A stretch of 5,172 bases of DNA from NCBI GenBank assembly GCA_945901215.1, contig CAMDKE010000212.1:1-5172 (forward strand). Reading direction: 5' to 3'. A program made the position numbers and the translations under genes. Within the stretch, counting starts at the first letter, position 1. Every line of letters starts with the position of its first letter. The notes under the pieces are model-generated. The model ran no database searches and was not told the origin of the DNA. It worked only from the letters and a program-made list of their open reading frames with translations. Below are positions 1 through 5,172 of this stretch, piece by piece. Source of the stretch: Comamonas sp. lk (lineage in GTDB: Bacteria > Pseudomonadota > Gammaproteobacteria > Burkholderiales > Burkholderiaceae_C).

Positions 1-810
1 TTTAACTTTCAGCTGCACGCCAGCCACGGCTTTGGCGCCTATATTTGCGGTGAAGAAACCGCCTTGCTGGAGTCGCTCGAAGGCAAAAAAGGCCAGCCGC
101 GCTTCAAGCCGCCGTTCCCCGCCAGCTTTGGTCTGTACGGCAAGCCAACAACCATCAACAACACCGAAACCTTTGCGGCAGTCCCCTGGATTATTCGCAA
201 CGGTGGCGCAGCCTATCTGGCCTGCGGTAAACCGAATAACGGCGGCACCAAGATTTTCTCGGTCAGCGGTGACGTGGAGCGTCCGGGCAATTACGAAATC
301 CCCATGGGAACGCCTTTTTCCAAATTGCTTGAACTTGCTGGCGGCGTGCGCACCGGGCGCCAACTGAAGGCCGTGATCCCTGGTGGATCGTCAGCCCCCG
401 TGCTGCCCGCCGGTGTGATGATGGACATCACCATGGACTACGACTCCATCGCCAAGGCCGGCTCCATGCTTGGTTCGGGCGCAGTGATCGTGATGGACGA
501 CTCGCGCTGTATGGTCAAAGCGCTGCAACGCCTGTCTTACTTCTATTCGCACGAATCCTGCGGCCAGTGCACGCCCTGCCGCGAGGGCACGGGCTGGTTG
601 TGGCGCATGGTGGACCGCATTGAAAACGGCCACGGTCGCGCCAGCGACCTCGACATGCTTGACAGCGTGGCGGGCGACATCATGGGCCGCACGATTTGCG
701 CCTTGGGCGACGCAGCGGCCATGCCGGTGCGCGGCATGCTCAAGCACTTCCGCGACGAATTTGTTTACCACGTTGAGCACAAGACCTGCGTGGTCGGCGC
801 TTACGTTTGA
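1..810 (+). CDS. nuoF: NADH-quinone oxidoreductase subunit F (NuoF, 51 kDa type), 5'-truncated by window edge
   Basis: NuoF is the peripheral-arm subunit of complex I that oxidises NADH: it binds NADH and FMN and passes electrons to [4Fe-4S] cluster N3. Frame 1 is open from base 1 to the TGA at 808-810, giving 269 residues. The family is usually about 430-450 aa, so roughly 170 N-terminal residues, including the glycine-rich nucleotide-binding loop, lie upstream. Visible residues 10-28 carry the FMN-site signature (GFGAYICGEETALLES, then LEG). The N3 motif ESCGQCTPCREG gives Cys187, Cys190 and Cys193, and the fourth ligand is Cys233 in TICALGD; the C-x2-C-x2-C-x39-C spacing is as expected. 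The C-terminus is intact and no frameshift is seen. The next gene, nuoG, starts 13 nt downstream. The identification is firm; related FMN/NADH subunits of NAD-reducing hydrogenase or formate dehydrogenase are excluded by the nuoG-nuoH-nuoI-nuoJ context. Confidence 0.97.
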   Translation, partial: FNFQLHASHGFGAYICGEETALLESLEGKKGQPRFKPPFPASFGLYGKPTTINNTETFAAVPWIIRNGGAAYLACGKPNNGGTKIFSVSGDVERPGNYEIPMGTPFSKLLELAGGVRTGRQLKAVIPGGSSAPVLPAGVMMDITMDYDSIAKAGSMLGSGAVIVMDDSRCMVKALQRLSYFYSHESCGQCTPCREGTGWLWRMVDRIENGHGRASDLDMLDSVAGDIMGRTICALGDAAAMPVRGMLKHFRDEFVYHVEHKTCVVGAYV

Positions 811-823
811 TCGGCATCACACC

Positions 824-2959
824 ATGGTTGAAATCGAACTCGACGGCAAGAAGGTAGAGATTCTGGAAGGCAGCATGGTCATGCATGCGGCCGAGAAAGC
901 GGGCACCTACATCCCCCATTTCTGTTACCACAAGAAGCTCAGCATCGCCGCGAACTGCCGCATGTGCCTGGTGGACGTTGAAAAAGCCCCCAAGCCAATG
1001 CCTGCCTGCGCCACGCCGGTCACACAAGGTATGGTGGTGCGCACCAAGTCCGACAAGGCCATCAAGGCGCAGCAATCGGTAATGGAGTTCTTGCTCATCA
1101 ACCACCCGCTGGACTGCCCGATTTGCGACCAGGGCGGCGAATGCCAGTTGCAAGACCTGGCCGTGGGCTACGGTGGGTCTGCGTCGCGCTATGCCGAAGA
1201 AAAGCGCGTGGTCACAGTCAAGGACGTGGGTCCGCTCATCAGCATGCAGGAAATGAGTCGCTGCATCCACTGCACGCGCTGCGTGCGCTTTGGCCAGGAA
1301 GTGGCGGGCGTCATGGAGCTGGGCATGTCCAACCGGGGCGAGCATTCCGAAATCGAGACATTTCTCGGCCAGACCATTGACTCCGAGCTCTCGGGCAACA
1401 TGATCGACATTTGCCCTGTGGGCGCGCTCACCAGCAAGCCTTTCCGCTACAGCGCCCGCACGTGGGAGTTGTCGCGCCGCAAGTCCATTAGCCCGCACGA
1501 CTCGACCGGTTCCAACCTAATTGTCCAAGTGAAAAACCAGCAGGTGATGCGGGTAGTGCCATTGGAAAACGAAGCCGTCAACGAATGCTGGATTGCCGAC
1601 CGCGACCGCTTTTCATATGAAGCGCTGAATTCGCCCGAGCGGCTCACCTCGCCGATGATCAAACATGGCGGTAAGTGGGTCGATGTCGACTGGCAAACGG
1701 CCTTGGAATACGTCGCTAATGGCCTCAAGCAAATCAAGAGCAACCATGGCGCGGCGTCCATTGGCGCCTTGGTGAGCCCGCACAGCACGCTTGAAGAACT
1801 GCACCTCGCGGGCCAGTTGGTGCGCGGTATGGGCAGCGAAAACATTGATTACCGCCTGCGCAACGCCGATTTTACGCCCACCGACGGCGTGCGCTACCTT
1901 GGTATGCCCATCGCATCCCTGACCACGTTGCAGCGCGTGCTCGTGGTGGGCTCGAATTTGCGCAAAGACCACCCCTTGTTTGCCCAGCGCATTCGCCAGG
2001 CCGTCAAGGGCGGTGGAGTGCTCAGCGTGCTGGGCGCGAGCGCCAGCGACTGGGCCATACCTGTGGCCAACGCAATGGTTACGCCGGCCGCAGAGTGGCT
2101 GGCCAGCTTGCAAAGCGTGGCCAGCGCACTGGCCGAATTGGCGCAACTGCCTTCGCCTTACCCGCAAGCAGCAACCCCTCAGGCCTTGGCTATTGCAAAG
2201 TCGCTGATGGGTGGCGAGCGCAAAGCCGTGTTGTTAGGCAACGCTGCGGCGCACCACAACCAGGCCTCCGCGCTGCTGTCGGTGGCCAACTGGATTGCGC
2301 AACATAGCGGTGCCACCGTTGGCTACCTGACCGAAGCGGCCAACACGGTTGGCGCCCAGTTTGTCCAGGCAACACCAGGTGCAGGTGGCCTGCACGCAGG
2401 CAATATGCTGGGCGGTGCGCTCAAAGCGGTGCTGTTGCTCAACAACGAACCCGAGTTCGACAGTGCGCCTGGCGCCCAAGCCGTGGCTACTCTGGCGAAA
2501 GCCGAAATGGTGGTCAGCCTGAGCCCCTTCAAGGCCAATAAGGGCTGCTCCGATGTGCTGCTGCCGATCGCACCGTTTAGCGAGACTTCGGGCACCTTTG
2601 TGAATGCGGAAGGGCGAGTGCAAAGTTTCCACGCCGTGGTCAAGCCACTGGGCGATGCGCGGCCGGCCTGGAAAGTGCTGCGGGTTTTGGGCAACATGAT
2701 GAAGGTCGAAGGCTTTGACTTCGAGTCATCCCAAGACGTGCTGGCGGCGATTTTTGGTGCCGCAGCGCCGGAGTTTGTGCCACAAGCGCGTTTGAACAAC
2801 GCTTGCAGCACCCCGTTTGCCGGATCTTTCAACGGCGCCGAGCCTTGCGTTGCGCGGATTTACCAGCTCGATTCCCTGGTGCGACGTGCCACTTCCTTGC
2901 AAATGACGGCAGATGCCCGGGTGAGCTCGGTGGCAGTGTCAGAAGGAGCGCTGGCATGA
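824..2959 (+). CDS. nuoG: NADH-quinone oxidoreductase subunit G (NuoG, 75 kDa type)
   Basis: NuoG is the large iron-sulfur subunit of the complex I peripheral arm and relays electrons from NuoF to NuoI. The 711-aa product starts MVEIELDGKK. The frame stays open upstream into nuoF, but the homologous N-terminus begins at ATG 824. An N-terminal 2Fe-2S ferredoxin domain carries Cys34, Cys45, Cys48 and Cys62 (N1b). The His-Cys motif H94-x3-C98-x2-C101-x5-C107 binds N5. Cys147, Cys150, Cys153 and Cys197 bind N4. From about residue 218 the protein resembles molybdopterin oxidoreductases, with a conserved late segment SDVLLPIAPFSETSGTF (576-592), but it is expected to bind no molybdenum cofactor. 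The four N7 positions are Ser223, Asp226, Ser230 and Ala258, so that cluster should be absent. No clear Shine-Dalgarno sequence precedes the start, 13 nt after the nuoF stop, which suggests translational coupling. The TGA overlaps the nuoH ATG. Confidence 0.97.
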   Translation: MVEIELDGKKVEILEGSMVMHAAEKAGTYIPHFCYHKKLSIAANCRMCLVDVEKAPKPMPACATPVTQGMVVRTKSDKAIKAQQSVMEFLLINHPLDCPICDQGGECQLQDLAVGYGGSASRYAEEKRVVTVKDVGPLISMQEMSRCIHCTRCVRFGQEVAGVMELGMSNRGEHSEIETFLGQTIDSELSGNMIDICPVGALTSKPFRYSARTWELSRRKSISPHDSTGSNLIVQVKNQQVMRVVPLENEAVNECWIADRDRFSYEALNSPERLTSPMIKHGGKWVDVDWQTALEYVANGLKQIKSNHGAASIGALVSPHSTLEELHLAGQLVRGMGSENIDYRLRNADFTPTDGVRYLGMPIASLTTLQRVLVVGSNLRKDHPLFAQRIRQAVKGGGVLSVLGASASDWAIPVANAMVTPAAEWLASLQSVASALAELAQLPSPYPQAATPQALAIAKSLMGGERKAVLLGNAAAHHNQASALLSVANWIAQHSGATVGYLTEAANTVGAQFVQATPGAGGLHAGNMLGGALKAVLLLNNEPEFDSAPGAQAVATLAKAEMVVSLSPFKANKGCSDVLLPIAPFSETSGTFVNAEGRVQSFHAVVKPLGDARPAWKVLRVLGNMMKVEGFDFESSQDVLAAIFGAAAPEFVPQARLNNACSTPFAGSFNGAEPCVARIYQLDSLVRRATSLQMTADARVSSVAVSEGALA
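2941..2948 (+). promoter_or_regulatory. Strong Shine-Dalgarno sequence for nuoH
   Basis: AGAAGGAG lies inside the last codons of nuoG, with 7 nt between its final G and the ATG at 2956. It is a near-ideal match to the anti-Shine-Dalgarno sequence and fixes the nuoH start, in preference to the longer open frame that extends upstream to 2803. Confidence 0.85.
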
Positions 2960-4032
2960 TCGACACGATCTTCAATGCCGGCTTGCATTTGTCGTCGCAG
3001 ACCTGGTGGACGGCGGTTGCATGGCCGGTGCTTTGGACCTTGCTCAAGATCGTGGTTGTGTTGCTGCCCCTGATGGGCGCAGTCGCTTACCTGACGCTGT
3101 GGGAGCGCAAGTTTTTGGGCTGGATGCAGGTGCGTATTGGCCCCAACCGGGTCGGCCCCTGGGGCTTGTTGCAGCCGATTGCCGACGCGCTCAAACTGCT
3201 GACCAAAGAAATCCTGGTGCCCGCTGCCGCCAACAAAGGGCTGTTTTTCATCGGCCCGATTCTGACCATCATGCCGGCCCTGGCGGCTTGGGCAGTGGTG
3301 CCGTTTGGGCCTGACGTGGCCCTGGCCAACGTCAACGCCGGGCTGCTGTTCATTATGGCCATCACGTCCATGGAAGTTTATGGCGTGGTGATTGCGGGTT
3401 GGGCGTCGAACTCCAAGTACGCGTTTTTGGGTGCGCTACGCGCGTCCGCCCAGATGGTGAGCTATGAGATCGCCATGGGTTTTTGCCTGGTCATCGTGCT
3501 GATGATTACCGGCAGCATGAATATGACTGACATCGTCATGGCGCAGGCCAAAGGAGCGTTCGCGTCTCAGGGCGTTGGTGTGTTGTCCTGGAACTGGCTG
3601 CCGCTGCTGCCGATTTTTGTGGTGTATGTGATTTCCGGCATGGCCGAGACCAATCGCCATCCCTTTGACGTGGTCGAGGGCGAGGCCGAGATTGTGGCTG
3701 GGCACATGGTGGAATATTCCGGAATGTCCTACGCCATGTTCTATTTGGCTGAATACGCGAATATGTGGCTGGTGTCCATCTTGGCCGCCATCATGTTCTT
3801 GGGGGGCTGGCTGTCACCGCTGGCAGCTTTGGACTGGATTCCGGGCGGCATCTGGCTTGGCATTAAGACCTGCATGGTAGTCAGCTTCTTTATTTGGGTG
3901 CGCGCCACTTTCCCCCGTTTCCGCTACGACCAGATCATGCGTCTGGGCTGGAAAGTATTTATCCCCGTCACCCTGGTGTGGCTGGTGGTTGTGGGGGTCT
4001 GGATGCAGACGCCTCTGAATATCTGGAAGTAA
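2956..4032 (+). CDS. nuoH: NADH-quinone oxidoreductase subunit H (NuoH, ND1 type)
   Basis: NuoH is the integral membrane subunit that joins the peripheral arm to the membrane arm and forms much of the quinone-binding cavity. The product is 358 aa, with about eight hydrophobic helices near residues 20-46, 94-117, 127-149, 169-189, 213-229, 257-284, 297-316 and 333-351. The first conserved loop, ERKFLGWMQVRIGPNRVGP (50-68), is typical of ND1/NuoH. The acidic loop at 231-256 (ETNRHPFDVVEGEAEIVAG, then H-M-V-E-Y-S-G) supplies Glu231, Asp238, Glu241, Glu243, Glu245 and Glu253, which in this family line the route from the quinone site toward the proton path. A further conserved loop is RATFPRFRYDQIM (317-329). 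The ATG at 2956 is chosen because it follows a strong Shine-Dalgarno sequence and overlaps the nuoG stop as ATGA. Homologous subunits of group 4 hydrogenases exist, but the context makes this NuoH. Confidence 0.97.
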   Translation: MIDTIFNAGLHLSSQTWWTAVAWPVLWTLLKIVVVLLPLMGAVAYLTLWERKFLGWMQVRIGPNRVGPWGLLQPIADALKLLTKEILVPAAANKGLFFIGPILTIMPALAAWAVVPFGPDVALANVNAGLLFIMAITSMEVYGVVIAGWASNSKYAFLGALRASAQMVSYEIAMGFCLVIVLMITGSMNMTDIVMAQAKGAFASQGVGVLSWNWLPLLPIFVVYVISGMAETNRHPFDVVEGEAEIVAGHMVEYSGMSYAMFYLAEYANMWLVSILAAIMFLGGWLSPLAALDWIPGGIWLGIKTCMVVSFFIWVRATFPRFRYDQIMRLGWKVFIPVTLVWLVVVGVWMQTPLNIWK

Positions 4033-4036
4033 GAGA
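4025..4036 (+). promoter_or_regulatory. Weak purine-rich ribosome binding region for nuoI
   Basis: The purine-rich stretch GGAAGTAAGAGA spans the nuoH stop codon and ends 5 nt before the nuoI ATG at 4042. The GGAAG part is rather far (12 nt) and the AAGAGA part is a poor match, so initiation may rely partly on ribosomes finishing nuoH. Confidence 0.4.
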
Positions 4037-4041
4037 CCGAC

Positions 4042-4563
4042 ATGGCTTCAAACAATCTGGCTTACAAGCCGCCAGCGTTTTCGCTGCGGGATTTTCTCTA
4101 CAGCTTTCTGCTGGTGGAGTTGCTCAAGGGACTGGCACTGACGATGCGCTATGCGTTTCGTCCTAAGTTCACGGTGCAATTTCCTGAGGAAAAAACGCCG
4201 CTGTCGCCACGTTTTCGTGGCCTGCACGCACTGCGCCGCTATGAAAACGGCGAGGAGCGCTGCATTGCCTGCAAATTGTGCGAAGCCGTGTGCCCAGCCA
4301 TGGCGATCACGATCGAATCGGAAGTGCGCGATGACGGTTCGCGCCGGACCACGCGTTATGACATTGACCTGACCAAATGCATTTTTTGCGGCTTTTGTGA
4401 AGAGAGCTGCCCGGTGGACTCGATTGTGGAAACGCACATCCTCGAATACCACGGCGAGAAGCGAGGCGACCTGTACTTCACCAAAGACATGCTGCTGGCC
4501 GTGGGCGACCGCTACGAGACCGAAATCGCAGCCGCCAAGCAGGCGGACGCCAAGTACCGCTGA
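4042..4563 (+). CDS. nuoI: NADH-quinone oxidoreductase subunit I (NuoI, 8Fe ferredoxin type)
   Basis: NuoI carries two [4Fe-4S] clusters, N6a and N6b, that pass electrons from NuoG to cluster N2 in NuoB. The 173-aa product has an amphipathic/hydrophobic N-terminal part (FSLRDFLYSFLLVELLKGLAL, about 13-33, split here as FSLRDFLYSF and LLVELLKGLAL) that is expected to anchor it at the membrane interface. The linker PEEKTPLSPRFRGLHALRRY (48-67) is characteristic of the family. Two ferredoxin motifs follow: Cys74, Cys77, Cys80 with Cys84, and Cys113, Cys116, Cys119 with Cys123. In such folds the last Cys of each motif ligates the other cluster. Length is slightly above the common 160-165 aa, mostly because of about ten extra N-terminal residues; no later start is plausible, since the next Met is residue 35 inside conserved sequence. 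It begins 9 nt after the nuoH stop and ends 24 nt before nuoJ. Confidence 0.96.
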   Translation: MASNNLAYKPPAFSLRDFLYSFLLVELLKGLALTMRYAFRPKFTVQFPEEKTPLSPRFRGLHALRRYENGEERCIACKLCEAVCPAMAITIESEVRDDGSRRTTRYDIDLTKCIFCGFCEESCPVDSIVETHILEYHGEKRGDLYFTKDMLLAVGDRYETEIAAAKQADAKYR

Positions 4564-4573
4564 TCGGTCGCAC

Positions 4574-4579
4574 GAAAGA
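4574..4579 (+). promoter_or_regulatory. Possible weak Shine-Dalgarno sequence for nuoJ
   Basis: GAAAGA lies 8 nt upstream of the nuoJ ATG at 4588 in the 24-nt nuoI-nuoJ gap. It is a weak match. An in-frame TTG two codons upstream (4582) is a possible but less likely alternative start. Confidence 0.35.
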
Positions 4580-4587
4580 TTTTGAAT

Positions 4588-5172
4588 ATGAGTGTCACAA
4601 CCGGTCTTTTTTACGTCTTCTCGGCGGTCTTGCTGTTTGCCGCCTTTCGCGTCATTACTGCCCGTAACCCGGTGCATGCCGCGCTGTTTTTGGTGCTGAC
4701 GTTTTTCCAGGCGTCCATGATATGGATGCTTCTTAAAGCGGAGTTCCTGTCGATCACCTTGGTGCTGGTTTACGTGGGCGCGGTAATGGTGCTGTTCTTG
4801 TTCGTGGTAATGATGATGGACATCAACGTGGAAAACCTGCGGGTCGGTTTTTGGAGTCACTTTCCACTGGCCGCAGCGGTCGGCGTAGTGATCGCGCTGG
4901 AAATGGCCGCAGTGCTCATGGGTGGCTTTCGCGTCATTGACGACCCGAACGCGGTGCCGGACGTGCCCGGTGGCCTGTCCAACACCCAGCAACTCGGTAA
5001 ATTGATTTACACCGAGTACCTGTACCCGTTGGAGATTGCCGCCGCAATCCTGCTGGTGGCGATGATTGCGGCCATTGCCCTCACGCTGCGTGCGCGCAAA
5101 GACAGCAAGTACGTCAGCCCCGGAGACCAGGTTCGCGTCAAGGCGGCAGACCGCATGACGGTGCTGAAAATG
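4588..5172 (+). CDS. nuoJ: NADH-quinone oxidoreductase subunit J (NuoJ, ND6 type), 3'-truncated by window edge
   Basis: NuoJ is a small membrane-arm subunit of complex I, homologous to ND6. The ATG at 4588 opens a frame with no stop through 5172, giving 195 residues (MSVTTGLFYV... to ...RMTVLKM). Five hydrophobic helices are visible near residues 5-22, 30-49, 54-76, 90-112 and 147-168. The third contains VYVGAVMVLFLFVVMM (61-76), the most conserved part of the family; in solved complex I structures this helix has a pi-bulge linked to conformational coupling between the quinone site and the proton channels. Glu52 lies just before it, and Glu105 and Glu149 lie in or beside later helices. The tail after residue 168 is charged and cytoplasmic-like. 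Betaproteobacterial NuoJ is, as recalled, usually a little over 200 aa, so probably only a short C-terminal tail is missing. nuoK would be expected next. Confidence 0.95.
   Translation, partial: MSVTTGLFYVFSAVLLFAAFRVITARNPVHAALFLVLTFFQASMIWMLLKAEFLSITLVLVYVGAVMVLFLFVVMMMDINVENLRVGFWSHFPLAAAVGVVIALEMAAVLMGGFRVIDDPNAVPDVPGGLSNTQQLGKLIYTEYLYPLEIAAAILLVAMIAAIALTLRARKDSKYVSPGDQVRVKAADRMTVLKM

Noticed and set aside
391..780. 129-codon minus-strand frame within nuoF
   Set aside because: It is antisense to the conserved N3-binding region and its His/Ala/Val-rich product resembles no known family.
740..1498. 252-codon open frame on the minus strand within nuoG
   Set aside because: Low-complexity His/Ala/Arg composition and full antisense overlap with the cluster-binding part of nuoG mark it as a shadow frame.
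3801..3806. Run of six G in nuoH as a possible slippage or phase-variation site
   Set aside because: The run is short, encodes the Leu-Gly-Gly of a membrane segment, and the frame is intact on both sides. Similar six-base A or T runs occur at 85-90, 4190-4195, 4382-4387 and 4607-4612 with no sign of frame change.
808..4567. TGATCGG occurs at both the nuoF and nuoI stop codons (808 and 4561)
   Set aside because: Only seven bases match, three of them are the stop codon, and the flanks differ, so chance is the best explanation.
4595..4615. T-tract just inside nuoJ as a possible intrinsic terminator
   Set aside because: The six T residues at 4607-4612 are not preceded by a convincing GC-rich hairpin. 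They lie in the conserved start of nuoJ, where termination would break the operon.
4048..4992. 314-codon open frame on the minus strand across nuoI and nuoJ
   Set aside because: Its translation is rich in His, Gln and Arg with no recognisable domain, and it lies antisense to two firmly identified genes. Long antisense frames of this kind are common in GC-rich coding DNA.
1..5172. Search for mobile elements, CRISPR, tRNAs or an undescribed system
   Set aside because: The window is covered by five standard complex I genes with gaps of at most 24 nt. No direct or inverted repeat, transposase, RNA gene or foreign-looking segment was seen.

Overview
The window is an ordinary stretch of a respiratory complex I operon (NADH:quinone oxidoreductase, NDH-1). 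It carries five consecutive plus-strand genes in the canonical order nuoF (3' part), nuoG, nuoH, nuoI and nuoJ (5' part). The GC content looks high (around 60% by eye) with G/C-rich third positions. The separate nuo genes in this order, with no accessory ORFs between them, point to a proteobacterium. Protein details such as the NuoF segment GKKGQPRFKPPFPASFGLYG, the NuoH motif ETNRHPFDVVEGEAE and the NuoJ core VYVGAVMVLFLFVVMM suggest a betaproteobacterium, probably in or near the Comamonadaceae (Rhodoferax/Polaromonas-like). That placement rests on recalled family resemblance, not on a search.

Layout: 1-810 is the C-terminal 269 residues of NuoF (FMN site and the N3 cluster). 824-2959 is NuoG (711 aa; clusters N1b, N5 and N4, then a degenerate molybdopterin-oxidoreductase-like domain that lacks the N7 ligands). 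2956-4032 is NuoH (358 aa, about eight membrane helices, quinone-site subunit). 4042-4563 is NuoI (173 aa, clusters N6a and N6b). 4588 to the window end is NuoJ (195 residues visible, five predicted helices, open at the 3' edge). Gaps are 13, -4, 9 and 24 nt, so the genes are almost certainly co-transcribed. No promoter, terminator, RNA gene, mobile element, repeat array or CRISPR was seen, and no gene-free stretch exceeds 24 nt.

Together the genes cover the electron path of complex I. NADH reduces FMN in NuoF, and electrons pass through N3 (NuoF), N1b, N4 and N5 (NuoG) and N6a and N6b (NuoI) toward N2 (NuoB, outside the window). Quinone is reduced at the NuoB/NuoD/NuoH interface, and NuoH and NuoJ couple this to proton movement in the membrane arm. 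Nothing here looks like an undescribed system. The points worth noting are small: exact loss of all four N7 ligands in NuoG, a nuoG start without a clear Shine-Dalgarno sequence, an ATGA overlap between nuoG and nuoH, and a few residue-level variations in conserved motifs.
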